A DNA stretch of 64,000 bases from Oscillospiraceae bacterium (GCA_900768995.1 CAAGEZ010000042.1:1-64000), one strand, 5' to 3'; numbered from the stretch's first letter, positions 8,522 through 16,629 are shown. The notes: a model not told the origin generated them from the letters alone. Translations and numbers: made by a program.

Positions 8522-8848
8522 TTATTTCCAGAACCATATAATGTTATCTGTTAATTCTTTCTTTACTTTTATTTCTTTACATACAACTTCAATACTCATT
8601 ATTGAAAGATCAAGCTTAAACTTGTAAAAATCGTCATATTCGCTTTCAAGCACACTTATGTCTTGACAATAATACCCTAACTGACCTTTTTTCATATCCT
8701 TGACATTTTGAGGGGTATTTCTCCAAATCGCATCAGTGATATAACACATACTATAACACGATAAAAATTGCATTTTCCAACAATAAGTTTCATTATCTTC
8801 AATATACAGTGTTAAGCAATCGCCAAAATACATAACATTAAGATTCAA
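8522..8848 (-). CDS. Hypothetical protein, AT-rich, probably 5'-frameshifted
   Basis: 108 residues if started at the TTG at 8848. It is rich in aromatic residues and Cys (FGDCLTLYIEDNETYCW and QLGYYCQDISVLESEYDD). I do not recognise a characterised family; the style recalls small immunity-like proteins carried singly in Firmicutes. The same frame continues upstream (VIDSTDYWDCKVL) past any good start codon to a stop. A GTG at 8916 in another frame (VNDLKIKK) would join it if the 7-T run at 8893-8899 had one more base. The gene is much more AT-rich than its neighbours, suggesting recent transfer or decay. Confidence 0.5.
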   Translation of the reverse strand: MNLNVMYFGDCLTLYIEDNETYCWKMQFLSCYSMCYITDAIWRNTPQNVKDMKKGQLGYYCQDISVLESEYDDFYKFKLDLSIMSIEVVCKEIKVKKELTDNIIWFWK

Positions 8849-8916
8849 TACTTTACAATCCCAATAATCAGTTGAATCAATGACTTCTTGTATTTTTTTA
8901 TTTTTAAATCATTCAC

Positions 8917-9116
8917 AACAATCACTCTTTTCAAAACATCTTGTTTAAACGTCAAAATATATAAATCTTACTTGACTTATCTGAAATATATCATTTAGAC
9001 AAAAACTAAATATTAGCAATATGTACAGCATTTTGGATCTTATTGAAAAAACACTTTTGTACTCGCTTTTAGTTTTTTACTATTTTTTGTTCCCATAAAC
9101 ACTATATTATACATTA
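8917..9116. other. AT-rich intergenic stretch with no gene seen
   Basis: About 200 bases of strongly AT-rich DNA between the hypothetical gene and the YfcE-type gene. I see no open frame, no clear promoter and no stable hairpin. Together with 8522-8916 it forms a compositional island. Confidence 0.5.
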
Positions 9117-9596
9117 TTATACATTTGCAATATTGGTGATTATCCCCGAGGGAGTAATATCTATCCACCCGAATGACGGGTCCTCATAATCTCTCGGACA
9201 GGAGCAGCTTCCGGGATTGAGCAGATATATGCCGTCCTCATAGCTTTCATAACGGCAGTGGGTGTGCCCGAAAAGCACAGCCTTGCAGCCGTTGTCTCTT
9301 GCAATGGAGCGGAGCATCTCAGTGCCATATTTCACTCCGTAAAGATGTCCGTGAGTACAGAGCACCTTTATATCTCCCGCAAAAATTATCTCGATATTCG
9401 GTGACATTGAGTGATAATCGCAGTTACCCGCAACGTGTCTGATGTCAAGGTCGGGATATTTCAATCTCATCATATCAAGCTCACGTTCACCGTCTCCGAG
9501 ATGAACAAAAACATTTCCGCTTCCCGCAGTTTTGCGGAAAACCTGCTCCAAAGCAAAGCTGTCCCCGTGGGAGTCTGACATAGCAACAATTCTCAC
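9117..9596 (-). CDS. YfcE/MJ0936-type metallophosphoesterase
   Basis: A 159-residue calcineurin-like phosphoesterase. The five metal-binding motifs are visible in order: SDSHGD (residues 7-12), HLGDGERE, AGNCDYH, CTHGHLYG and FGHTHCRYE. Small single-domain relatives (YfcE, MJ0936) hydrolyse phosphodiesters with a two-metal centre; the physiological substrate is unknown. The start is a GTG at 9596 with AAGGAG 7 nt upstream. The gene stands alone, divergent from the three-gene cluster that starts at 9726. Confidence 0.88.
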   Translation of the reverse strand: MRIVAMSDSHGDSFALEQVFRKTAGSGNVFVHLGDGERELDMMRLKYPDLDIRHVAGNCDYHSMSPNIEIIFAGDIKVLCTHGHLYGVKYGTEMLRSIARDNGCKAVLFGHTHCRYESYEDGIYLLNPGSCSCPRDYEDPSFGWIDITPSGIITNIANV

Positions 9597-9725
9597 ATTT
9601 ATTCTCCTTATGCATATTATGATATCAGGCGATCGTTCTGTTTTTCTTTATTCTATCATAAAATAATAAAGAAAAAATATATTATTTCTGAACAACCAAT
9701 TTACTTGAAAGGCAGGCTGTGACCT

Positions 9726-9977
9726 ATGGATATCAAAGGAACAAATCCTCAGAATGTTGATGCACTTCTCAGAACCGTGAGCGGCAAGCTTGGCGTTCCA
9801 CCCGAAAAGCTCAGACAGGAGCTTATGCAGGGCAAATTTGACAACGCAATGAAGAATATGAAGCCCGACGAAGCGAAAAAGTTTAATCAGGTGCTGTCAA
9901 ACCCTCAGCTGCTTGAAAAAATGATGAGTGCGCCACAAGCACAAGCTCTTTATAAAAAGCTGACAGGCGGAAAGTAA
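9726..9977 (+). CDS. Small conserved-looking hypothetical protein (83 aa)
   Basis: 83 residues, charged and helical, without signal peptide or membrane span. It contains a NPQ-rich N-terminus (GTNPQNVDALLRTVSGKLG) and a Lys/Met-rich C-terminus (NPQLLEKMMSAPQAQALYKK). I do not recognise the family. It is the first of three closely spaced genes on the plus strand (24 and 42 nt apart), which probably form one unit. Confidence 0.65.
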   Translation: MDIKGTNPQNVDALLRTVSGKLGVPPEKLRQELMQGKFDNAMKNMKPDEAKKFNQVLSNPQLLEKMMSAPQAQALYKKLTGGK

Positions 9978-10001
9978 TCTGTTTTACGGGAGGTGCCGAT
10001 T

Positions 10002-10370
10002 ATGGACAATATGAACGATATGCTTAACTCCGTTCTCGGCGATCCCGAAAGTCTGCGGCAGATACAGGAGCTTGCGGATATGCTCAAAGATGAAACGGGA
10101 GACAGCTCTCAGGATAAAAACGCCGATACAGCGTCCGAAAACGACAGCTCCGACGGCTTTGACCCTGCAATGCTTATGAGCATTATGGGAGCAGTTTCGG
10201 CAGCAGGCGGCGATGATAAAAACCGCTCTCTTATCCTTGCGCTGAAACCCTATCTCAGCTCCGAACGCCAGGCAAGAGCCGACAAGGCGGTAAAATTTCT
10301 GAAAATGTACGCTGTTTTCAACGAGCTGAAAAAAAGTGGTATGCTGAATAATCTTGACAAGCTGCTGTAA
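10002..10370 (+). CDS. Hypothetical protein of the 9.7-10.8 kb cluster
   Basis: 122 residues. The acidic first half (MDNMNDMLNSVLGDPESLRQ) is followed by a Gly/Ala/Met-rich middle and a basic helical C-terminus (ALKPYLSSERQARADKAVKF) ending NNLDKLL. The start is the ATG at 10002, with GGGAGG 9 nt before it; a GTG at 9993 overlaps that ribosome site. No catalytic motif is visible. Proteins ending with an ALKPYLS(S/E)xRQ helix are common hypotheticals in Clostridia, but I cannot give them a function. Confidence 0.65.
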   Translation: MDNMNDMLNSVLGDPESLRQIQELADMLKDETGDSSQDKNADTASENDSSDGFDPAMLMSIMGAVSAAGGDDKNRSLILALKPYLSSERQARADKAVKFLKMYAVFNELKKSGMLNNLDKLL

Positions 10371-10412
10371 TGCTGTCTCGGCATAAATTCATTTTGAAAG
10401 GGTGTGGACAAA

Positions 10413-10769
10413 TTGGCTGAAAATAATCCATATGGATATTCTCCCCGTGAATTCGGGCAGCAGCGTCCACCCTATGGAAATATGAACTACGGGCAGCAGG
10501 CAATGCCGCAAAGAAACCGTCCCATAAACAACAGCAATCGTCCTCAGAATGCTCCCCCACCGCAGAACACACCTCCCCCGCCACCCGCTGAACCTTCACC
10601 CAAAAATATACCAGCCGAAAATAAACAGTCGGGAAGCAATATTCTGTCAATGCTTGGTATAAAAGAGCTTGACGAGGAAAAACTCATACTTATAGTGCTT
10701 ATCGTGATACTTGCAAGAAGCGGCGCAGACTGGGTGATACTTGCCGCTCTTGCTTATATTATGATGTGA
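10413..10769 (+). CDS. Pro/Asn/Gln-rich small membrane-associated protein
   Basis: About 118 residues. The first 75 residues are a low-complexity stretch rich in Pro, Asn, Gln and Tyr (MAENNPYGYSPREFGQQRPP). Then comes a short linker (SNILSMLGIKELDEEK) and two hydrophobic segments at the end (LILIVLIVILAR and WVILAALAYIMM). A TTG at 10413 is taken as start because GAAAGGG lies about 9 nt upstream; a GTG at 10404 is possible. The layout, a disordered Pro-rich head on a C-terminal membrane hairpin, suggests a surface or spore-envelope component, but that is a guess. Confidence 0.6.
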   Translation: MAENNPYGYSPREFGQQRPPYGNMNYGQQAMPQRNRPINNSNRPQNAPPPQNTPPPPPAEPSPKNIPAENKQSGSNILSMLGIKELDEEKLILIVLIVILARSGADWVILAALAYIMM

Positions 10770-10777
10770 ACATAACG

Positions 10778-10807
10778 TGCGGTACTGCTTATCAGTGCCG
10801 CATTTTT
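10778..10807 (+). terminator. Terminator after the three-gene cluster
   Basis: 10-bp stem with one T-G pair (from 10778 and to 10802), loop of 5 nt, followed by TTTTT. Confidence 0.7.
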
Positions 10808-10819
10808 CTATAAACAGAA

Positions 10820-10849
10820 ATCAGCCTGTCATAAAACCGACAGGCTGAT
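10820..10849 (-). terminator. queC terminator, possibly bidirectional
   Basis: Perfect 11-bp stem (10820-10830 with 10839-10849) between convergent genes, 8 nt beyond the queC stop. It has only short A/T tails on both sides. Confidence 0.75.
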
Positions 10850-10856
10850 ACTTTTA

Positions 10857-11537
10857 TCAGTAAAGATCAATTCCGTTGGCAAGAAAAGCCGCACGTCTGT
10901 CACGGCAGGTGCCGCAGACCCTGCAAGGCTCATCTCCGCCCTCATAGCAGCTCCACGTAAGCTCATAAGGCACGCCGAGACGCTTTCCCTCAGCCACAAC
11001 AGCAGCCTTGTTCATTCCCGCAAAGGGTGCGGAAATTTTCAGCTGACCGCCGCTGCCCTCATAAACAGCCTTGTTCATTGCGTCAACAAAAGCCTCCGAG
11101 CAGTCGGGATATGCATTTCCCGCAGCATCATCAGCGTGTGCGCCGTACATAAGCACAGAGCAACCCTTTGAAAGAGCCACGCTTGCAGCTGCAGAAAGAA
11201 ACAGTCCGTTTCTGAACGGAACATATGTTGACACGGGAGAGCCGTCAGTTTTCTCCAGCTGCTCCGCATAGGTCTCGTGAGGTATTTCATTCTTTGAACC
11301 TGCAAGCAGCGAGCAGTCGGAATACTGAAAAATTGCAGAGAGGTCAAGAGCTATATGCTCAACGTTATAATATTTTGCAGTCTTGTCAGCCGCCTCCATC
11401 TCCTTTTTATGCTTCTGACCGTAAAAAATTGAGAGTGCCACCACATTTTCACGTCCGTATTTTTCGCAGGCAAGAGCGAGCAAAGTGGTGCTGTCCACTC
11501 CTCCGCTTGAAAGCACAAGTGCCTTTTCCTGTGACAT
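10857..11537 (-). CDS. queC: 7-cyano-7-deazaguanine (preQ0) synthase
   Basis: 226 residues. QueC converts 7-carboxy-7-deazaguanine and ammonia to preQ0 with ATP, for queuosine tRNA modification. The PP-loop ATPase motif SSGGVDSTT is at residues 10-18, and the zinc site is at the C-terminus (CYEGGDEPCRVCGTC, four cysteines). Length and motifs fit the family. The other preQ0 genes (queD, queE, folE) are not adjacent, and no preQ1 riboswitch fits the 50-nt leader. A consensus promoter lies just upstream. Confidence 0.95.
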   Translation of the reverse strand: MSQEKALVLSSGGVDSTTLLALACEKYGRENVVALSIFYGQKHKKEMEAADKTAKYYNVEHIALDLSAIFQYSDCSLLAGSKNEIPHETYAEQLEKTDGSPVSTYVPFRNGLFLSAAASVALSKGCSVLMYGAHADDAAGNAYPDCSEAFVDAMNKAVYEGSGGQLKISAPFAGMNKAAVVAEGKRLGVPYELTWSCYEGGDEPCRVCGTCRDRRAAFLANGIDLY

Positions 11538-11595
11538 CTTATCATTTCCTTTCTTATGGGGCTGTCTTGCATTGCCCTTCCGTTTCCATATGTAT

Positions 11596-11624
11596 ATTAT
11601 AATCCTTTAATGTCGATTAGTCAA
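11596..11624 (-). promoter_or_regulatory. queC promoter
   Basis: Read on the minus strand: TTGACT (11624-11619), 17-nt spacer, TATAAT (11601-11596). The -35 box sits 2 bases past the stop codon of the amidase gene, so queC has its own promoter directly behind that gene. Confidence 0.8.
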
Positions 11625-11625
11625 G

Positions 11626-12366
11626 TCAGTTCACCGTAATAAAATCCATAGCCGAATAGCCTGTTGTTTCGTTGTATTTCACAACGTACCAGTTATCCGT
11701 TTCGCCGTAAATATTCACCTGTGCGCCGTTTGGGATCTTGCCTATTATGGTGCTGTCAGCGGAGGGATAGCGTCTTATATTGAGATTTGAACCGTCTGTC
11801 CGCACAGTTCCCGTTCTCACCGCCGACGGCTCCACAAAGGGAATGCCGAAATAATCACACAGCGACTGCACCATAGTTCTTGCAATAGCTTCAAGATTAT
11901 TCTTTATCCAGGCTTCGTCCTCGTAATTATCGTGATAGCCAAGCTCTGCCAGAACAGCAACTGCCCTTGTTCTTGTCACCTCTGCAAGGGACGTTGTGGG
12001 AATGGTGCTGACCTTTGAGGGAATTGGGTAAATGGTCTCCATATTGTTTGCGATAATGGTCGCAAGACGGCGGCTGTAGTCGGAATATGGAGAATAGTAT
12101 ACCTCTATCCCCCTTGTAACTCCCGCATACTGTCCCCCGCCTGCATTGGTGTGAAGAGCAAGATGAACATCATACCAGCCGTTGTTTGAATCCTGAATGG
12201 CTCCGTTGACATTTCTTGCAGGGTCATTTCGTGTAAAGCTTATCCCCGAAGCAAGCATATACGGCTCCATAAGATCGGCAAGCATATTCATATACTGCTC
12301 CTCATTGCCGCCTGTGACATATTTATTCCACTCCTGAGTGGACGGGCTCAAAAAAACTCTTGGCAT
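11626..12366 (-). CDS. N-acetylmuramoyl-L-alanine amidase (Amidase_3) with SH3-like domain
   Basis: 246 residues. Residues 1-175 are an Amidase_3 zinc hydrolase of the variant beginning FLSPSTQEWN, with GGNEEQYMN, the catalytic-site HLALHTNAGG and the late acidic motif AVLAELGYHDN. Residues 180-246 form a bacterial SH3 domain (LNIRRYPSADSTIIGKIPNG). It would cut the bond between muramic acid and L-alanine in peptidoglycan. There is no signal peptide, as in other members of this variant, so release by lysis or a non-classical route is possible. It lies 64 nt downstream of the lipoprotein gene and may share its transcript. Confidence 0.88.
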   Translation of the reverse strand: MPRVFLSPSTQEWNKYVTGGNEEQYMNMLADLMEPYMLASGISFTRNDPARNVNGAIQDSNNGWYDVHLALHTNAGGGQYAGVTRGIEVYYSPYSDYSRRLATIIANNMETIYPIPSKVSTIPTTSLAEVTRTRAVAVLAELGYHDNYEDEAWIKNNLEAIARTMVQSLCDYFGIPFVEPSAVRTGTVRTDGSNLNIRRYPSADSTIIGKIPNGAQVNIYGETDNWYVVKYNETTGYSAMDFITVN

Positions 12367-12430
12367 TCATATCCGACCTTTCAATTTAAGCATATAGTCA
12401 AATATATGAATGCGGATTATAATTTATGCG

Positions 12431-13660
12431 TTATGTCAGGTCTTTCGGCATCTCAGTATAATAAACAATATCCCTCTCGCCCAGCAGACACATATAGCTG
12501 TCGCTGAAAAATGGCGGATAGATGATGTTTATATCGGGAACAGCATATTCATCAATAATATTACCCGTATCAGCATCAAGAATAACAAATCTTGTCTCAG
12601 CATCATTTTCAAAAAACGGAGAGTACACCGCCGCAATAAAGCTGCCGTCCTCGGGCATTTTGTAGTATATCATATCATTCATCTGAAGCTCAAAGGGCGA
12701 GCCGCAGAAGTCTTTTTTAACAGGCTCATCGGGGTCATAGGTGTAAATGTTTGTACATACCCCGTCAAAGCAGTCAACAGTGTATATCAAGCCGTTATGA
12801 ACTCCGAATGCAGTAGTAACGGCACTGTCAGGCAGCTCTGTAAGAGTATTGGTGCGAAAATCATAAATTTCCACACCGTCTGCCCATTCGTAGCCGACAC
12901 GGTTGACAAGAAAGCGGTCATCATCAAGGGGCATACCGAAACGATATGTCTTGCTCTTAACAAAATAAGGGTCGTCCTCCTCGTCCGTCCGTGCGCAGAG
13001 CACAGTGCCGTCAGATGAATTGACAATACTTCCGTTTACGCATTTTACAGCTCTGTCGCCCCAAGAGTAGACGTAATCGTCTGATGAAACATTCTCGGTA
13101 ATTGTATGCCCCCCTCTGGTGTCAAATTCAATAAGATTTGAATTTTCTCCCGCTCTGTCTGTCATAAAAATACTTGCACCATTTTTTCCGTCAGAAATGA
13201 TATCCGAAAAATAAAAATCCGAGGACGGTGCATCAATTCTGAAAAGCTGTGACTTGTCATCAAGGGATATCCCAGCAATATAATCGGGCTTTGCATCGGT
13301 TCCACCATTCGGAGCAAAGTAATATTTTACGATAAGAATATCTCCTCCCGACACCCCGAAGCTGCCTGTGTAATATTCCTCGTCCGCAAATTCTGAGAGG
13401 TCAATAAATGAACTGAATGCTTTTTCGTTTTCTGTTATTTGGGCAGCTGTATCAGATGTCTGAACCTCTGTGATATCACTGCTTTCTGTTGCCTGCTCCA
13501 CCGTTTCATCAGTTATATCAGAGATCTCAGTCACAACGCTGACCGATTGGGAATTGACCGAGCTTTCAACTATATCCGTTTCCTCTGTTTCGACATTTTC
13601 ACTTCCGCAGGCAGTAAGGATCAATGCCGCAAGAGCCGCCGCAAAATATTTTTTCTTCAT
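12431..13660 (-). CDS. Putative lipoprotein, possible beta-propeller
   Basis: 409 residues. MKKKYFAAALAALILTAC is a type II signal peptide with lipobox LTAC and a Cys at residue 18. A Ser/Thr/Glu-rich linker follows to about residue 85, then about 320 residues of short repeated strands (for example SVVTEISDITDE in the linker and DSYMCLLGERDIVYY near the end) that look like a beta-propeller. No known family is recognised. The ATG at 13660 has AGGGGGA 7 nt upstream; an in-frame ATG at 13678 is less likely. It has its own promoter and is divergent from glmM. Confidence 0.75.
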   Translation of the reverse strand: MKKKYFAAALAALILTACGSENVETEETDIVESSVNSQSVSVVTEISDITDETVEQATESSDITEVQTSDTAAQITENEKAFSSFIDLSEFADEEYYTGSFGVSGGDILIVKYYFAPNGGTDAKPDYIAGISLDDKSQLFRIDAPSSDFYFSDIISDGKNGASIFMTDRAGENSNLIEFDTRGGHTITENVSSDDYVYSWGDRAVKCVNGSIVNSSDGTVLCARTDEEDDPYFVKSKTYRFGMPLDDDRFLVNRVGYEWADGVEIYDFRTNTLTELPDSAVTTAFGVHNGLIYTVDCFDGVCTNIYTYDPDEPVKKDFCGSPFELQMNDMIYYKMPEDGSFIAAVYSPFFENDAETRFVILDADTGNIIDEYAVPDINIIYPPFFSDSYMCLLGERDIVYYTEMPKDLT

Positions 13661-13692
13661 AAATCGTCCCCCTGTCATATATATTTATTAAC

Positions 13693-13721
13693 AGTATAAC
13701 ACCGCAAAAATCAGCTGTCAA
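13693..13721 (-). promoter_or_regulatory. Promoter of the lipoprotein gene
   Basis: Minus strand: TTGACA (13721-13716), 17-nt spacer, TATACT (13698-13693), about 33 nt before the start codon. Confidence 0.8.
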
Positions 13722-13783
13722 TAAAAGTACAGCTTTGTGTTTTGGCTGTAACCGTATTGTTACTATTTTTAAAGGCTTTTTTG

Positions 13784-13812
13784 TTGACAAGTGGGAGATA
13801 AAATGGTAAAAT
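13784..13812 (+). promoter_or_regulatory. glmM promoter
   Basis: TTGACA at 13784-13789, 17-nt spacer, TAAAAT at 13807-13812. It faces glmM, leaving a leader of about 75 nt. Confidence 0.75.
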
Positions 13813-13893
13813 TATTCTTGAAATTGTTTACATCATTACATCTTAGTGATAATAACATATAATATAAAAAATACAACTGAACGGAGAATGACA

Positions 13894-15237
13894 ATGCCCA
13901 AATATTTCGGAACTGACGGCTTTCGTGGCGAAGCCAACAAGACTCTCACCGTTGAACACGCCTTTAAGATAGGCAGATTTATCGGTCATTATTATGGAAA
14001 GGACCATCGCTGCTCCGTGGTCATCGGCAAGGATACCCGCAGAAGCTCATATATGTTTGAATATGCCCTTGTGGCAGGTCTCACAGCTTCGGGAGCGGAC
14101 GTAAGCCTTATGCACGTGACCACTACCCCTTGCGTGTCATACGTTGTCCGCACAGATGATTTTGACTGCGGAATTATGATCTCCGCAAGCCACAACCCCT
14201 ATTATGACAACGGCATCAAGCTTTTCAACAACAAGGGTGAGAAGCTTGAAGAAAGCGTTATCCTTGAAATTGAAAAGTACATAGACGGCGAATATCCTGA
14301 AATACCTTTTGCGGAAAGAGACAAAATTGGCTGTGCTACCGATTATTCGGCAGGCAGAAACCGTTACATCGGCTACCTTATTTCCCTTGCCGTATATTCA
14401 CTTAAAGGCAAAAGAATAGGTCTTGACTGCGCAAACGGCTCTTCATTCAATATTGCCAAAAGTGTATTTGACGCTCTGGGCGCAAAAACATACGTTATAA
14501 ACAACGACCCTGACGGGCTGAATATCAACACAAACTGCGGCTCCACACACATTGAGGGACTTCAGAAGCTTGTGAAGGAGCAGAATCTTGATGCAGGCTT
14601 TGCCTTTGACGGCGATGCTGACCGCTGCCTTGCTGTTGATGAAAACGGCGATGTTGTTGACGGCGATAAGATACTCTATATTTACGGCAGCTATATGAAA
14701 GAAAAAGGCACTCTTGAGCATAATACCGTTGTCACCACAGTGATGTCAAACATCGGTCTTTACAAGGCATTTGATGAGCTGGGCATCAATTATGAAAAGA
14801 CTGCTGTAGGCGATAAATACGTTTATGAATGTATGAACGAGCACGGCTACAAGCTTGGCGGTGAAAATTCGGGACATATCATTTTCAGCAAATATGCCAA
14901 CACAGGCGACGGCATAATCACAGCTATCAAGCTTATGCAGGTAATGTGCAGTAAAAAGAGCACTTTGGCAAAGCTTTGCGCTCCCCTTACCATCTATCCA
15001 CAGCTTCTTAAAAATGTAAGAGTTACCGATAAAAATGCAGTTCTAAATGACCCTGATGTTATAGCATCTGTTAAAAAGGCTGAGGAAGAGCTTGGCACAA
15101 ACGGCAGAATGCTCGTCCGTCCCAGCGGAACAGAACCCCTTCTCAGAATTATGGCGGAAGCTCAGACCAAGGAGCTTTGCGATAAATATGTCACAATGGT
15201 TGAAAATACCGTCCGTGAAAAGGGCTTTATAATTTAA
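13894..15237 (+). CDS. glmM: Phosphoglucosamine mutase-type phosphohexomutase
   Basis: 447 residues, the family length. All active-site loops are intact: KYFGTDGFRGEAN at the N-terminus, the phosphoserine loop IMISASHNPYYDNGIKLF, the metal loop FDGDADRCLAVDENG, the sugar loop GGENSGHIIF and the phosphate loop RPSGTEPLLRIM. GlmM converts glucosamine-6-P to glucosamine-1-P for peptidoglycan synthesis. The frame extends 16 codons upstream, but the ATG at 13894 fits CGGAG at 7 nt and the family start MPKYFGTDG. A diverged relative of the same fold is at 41823-43157. Confidence 0.93.
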   Translation: MPKYFGTDGFRGEANKTLTVEHAFKIGRFIGHYYGKDHRCSVVIGKDTRRSSYMFEYALVAGLTASGADVSLMHVTTTPCVSYVVRTDDFDCGIMISASHNPYYDNGIKLFNNKGEKLEESVILEIEKYIDGEYPEIPFAERDKIGCATDYSAGRNRYIGYLISLAVYSLKGKRIGLDCANGSSFNIAKSVFDALGAKTYVINNDPDGLNINTNCGSTHIEGLQKLVKEQNLDAGFAFDGDADRCLAVDENGDVVDGDKILYIYGSYMKEKGTLEHNTVVTTVMSNIGLYKAFDELGINYEKTAVGDKYVYECMNEHGYKLGGENSGHIIFSKYANTGDGIITAIKLMQVMCSKKSTLAKLCAPLTIYPQLLKNVRVTDKNAVLNDPDVIASVKKAEEELGTNGRMLVRPSGTEPLLRIMAEAQTKELCDKYVTMVENTVREKGFII

Positions 15238-15249
15238 AACAGACATAAA

Positions 15250-15279
15250 AAATGCAGTCCGAAAAGGGCTGCATTTTTT
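15250..15279 (+). terminator. glmM terminator
   Basis: 10-bp stem (AATGCAGTCC with GGGCTGCATT, one G-T pair), 5-nt loop, followed by a T run, 13 nt after the glmM stop. Confidence 0.85.
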
Positions 15280-15454
15280 ACTAATTTTTAAGCGTTCTAT
15301 AGACAAAGCCGACAGATGAAATAATTCCAATCAAGGAAAGCGACTACAGGCGGGCTTGCCGCCCGGCAAAGGAGTGTTGCTTTATAAAGCAACCTGACGA
15401 AGAGTGGGATTATTTCAGCCGAGGATTGGTCTATAGGTTGGTTAAAAATTAGTA
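15279..15454. repeat. 176-bp imperfect palindrome with nested hairpins between glmM and cbiC
   Basis: The outer arms pair perfectly over 13 bp (15279-15291 with 15442-15454). After a 5-by-5 mismatch an 8-bp stem follows (CTATAGAC 15297-15304 with 15429-15436), then an 11-bp stem (15318-15328 with 15406-15416, one T-G pair). The core holds a GGCGG/CCGCC hairpin and a perfect 18-nt palindrome GTTGC...GCAAC at 15376-15393. The right arm ends at the base before the cbiC stop codon. It could be a MITE-like element, a bidirectional terminator or a structured RNA. No second copy was found in this window, and it matches no riboswitch I know. Confidence 0.7.
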
Positions 15455-16090
15455 TTACCTTGTGAGCATATACATCAGCGCATTTACCACCGAAGCCGCC
15501 GCATTGCTGCCGCCTTTCCTGCCACGGGCAGCGATATATTCCGCTTCCGATGAAATAATAAGCTCCTTTGACTGCACCACATTCACAAATCCCACAGGCA
15601 TAGCAATAACAAGTGCAGGAGAAAGCTCCCCTGCGTCCATAAGCTCTCTTGCCCTTATTAGGAATGTGGGGGCATTTCCCGAAACAAGTATCAGCGGCTT
15701 TCCCTCAAGCCTTGCCGCTTTTTCCACTGATGCACAGGCTCTTGTAACTCCATTTTCCTTTGCCGCTGCCGCAACATCAGTGTCAGCCATATAGCAAAAC
15801 GCCTCACAGCCAAGCTTTTTCAGCGCCGTTTTGTTTATCCCCGAAAGTGCCATATTTGTGTCAGTCACGATATATGCACCGCTTTCAAGCACCTTCAGCG
15901 CCGTATCAACAGCATTTTCGGAAAATTTCAGATTTTCAAGATAATCAAAATCCGCCGTTGTGTGTATCACCCTCATAAGGACCGGGGCAATTTTAGGGTC
16001 AAGCTCAATTCCCCTTTCAGCAATTTCCGATGCAATTATCTCAAAGCTTCTCTTCTCAATGTCCTCGGGTCTTACATATTCAAGCTTCAA
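15455..16090 (-). CDS. cbiC: Precorrin-8X/cobalt-precorrin-8 methylmutase
   Basis: 211 residues. It moves the C-11 methyl group to C-12 to give cobyrinate. Family motifs are PEDIEKRSFEII, the catalytic-His segment VIHTTADFDY, and the C-terminal GRKGGSNAAASVVNAL. The frame extends to 16144, but the start is taken as the TTG at 16090: it overlaps the preceding stop (TTGA), and AAGGGGAT lies about 9 nt upstream. It is the last gene of the cobalamin operon although its reaction comes mid-pathway. Its stop codon abuts the palindrome at 15279-15454. Confidence 0.92.
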   Translation of the reverse strand: MKLEYVRPEDIEKRSFEIIASEIAERGIELDPKIAPVLMRVIHTTADFDYLENLKFSENAVDTALKVLESGAYIVTDTNMALSGINKTALKKLGCEAFCYMADTDVAAAAKENGVTRACASVEKAARLEGKPLILVSGNAPTFLIRARELMDAGELSPALVIAMPVGFVNVVQSKELIISSEAEYIAARGRKGGSNAAASVVNALMYMLTR

Positions 16091-16629
16091 TATTCTATCC
16101 CCTTCCGAGCTTTTATTCCCTGCATATACGGGTGCTTTACGCATTTTATCTCGCTGACATAATCCGCTGCGGAAATAAACTTTTCCTGCGGGCCTCTTCC
16201 CGTCAAAATAAGCTCACACTGTTTATTTTTTTGAAAAACAATTTTATCTGCTGTATCAATGTTAACAAGCTTTTTATTGTATGCTCCGAAAAACTCATCA
16301 ATGATGAGCATATCCAACTTACCCGCAGTCATTGCATTAAATGCCTTATCAAGCAGCCTGTTATGGATATCCATAAGCTCCACTTTCTGCTCATCATTCA
16401 TATTAAAGGTAAAACCAAAACTCTTTTCGGGGCGAATGACAGTTATATTCGGGATAAGCGCCAAGCTTTCAAGCTCCGAAGTGGGATTACCCTTCAAAAG
16501 CTGAACCAAAAGCACTTTTTTTTCCGCCCCGGCTGCCCTCAAAGCAAGTCCCAGCGCAGCCGTAGTCTTTCCCTTTCCGTCACCGCAGTAAATATGGATA
16601 AGTCCCTTGTTTTCACTCATTTTCATCAC
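16087..16629 (-). CDS. cobO: Cob(I)alamin/corrinoid adenosyltransferase (CobA/CobO/BtuR type)
   Basis: About 180 residues. It transfers the adenosyl group of ATP to reduced cobalt. The P-loop GDGKGKTTAALGLALRA and the Walker B region DMLIIDEFFGA are clear, and GRGPQEKFISAADYVSEI is the family C-terminal signature. The first codon may be the GTG at 16629, the ATG at 16626 or the ATG at 16620, since MMKM precedes SENKG. It overlaps the end of cbiP by 4 nt and the start of cbiC by 4 nt, so translation is coupled on both sides. Confidence 0.93.
   Translation of the reverse strand: MMKMSENKGLIHIYCGDGKGKTTAALGLALRAAGAEKKVLLVQLLKGNPTSELESLALIPNITVIRPEKSFGFTFNMNDEQKVELMDIHNRLLDKAFNAMTAGKLDMLIIDEFFGAYNKKLVNIDTADKIVFQKNKQCELILTGRGPQEKFISAADYVSEIKCVKHPYMQGIKARKGIEY

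Noticed and set aside
11538..11595. preQ1 riboswitch before queC
   Set aside because: The short leader shows no C-rich loop or A-rich tail matching the preQ1 aptamer.
15376..15416. Hammerhead ribozyme in the palindrome core (CTGACGA after a hairpin)
   Set aside because: CTGACGA fits the CUGANGA box, but the expected adjacent stem II, GAAA box and cleavage-site arrangement are not formed.
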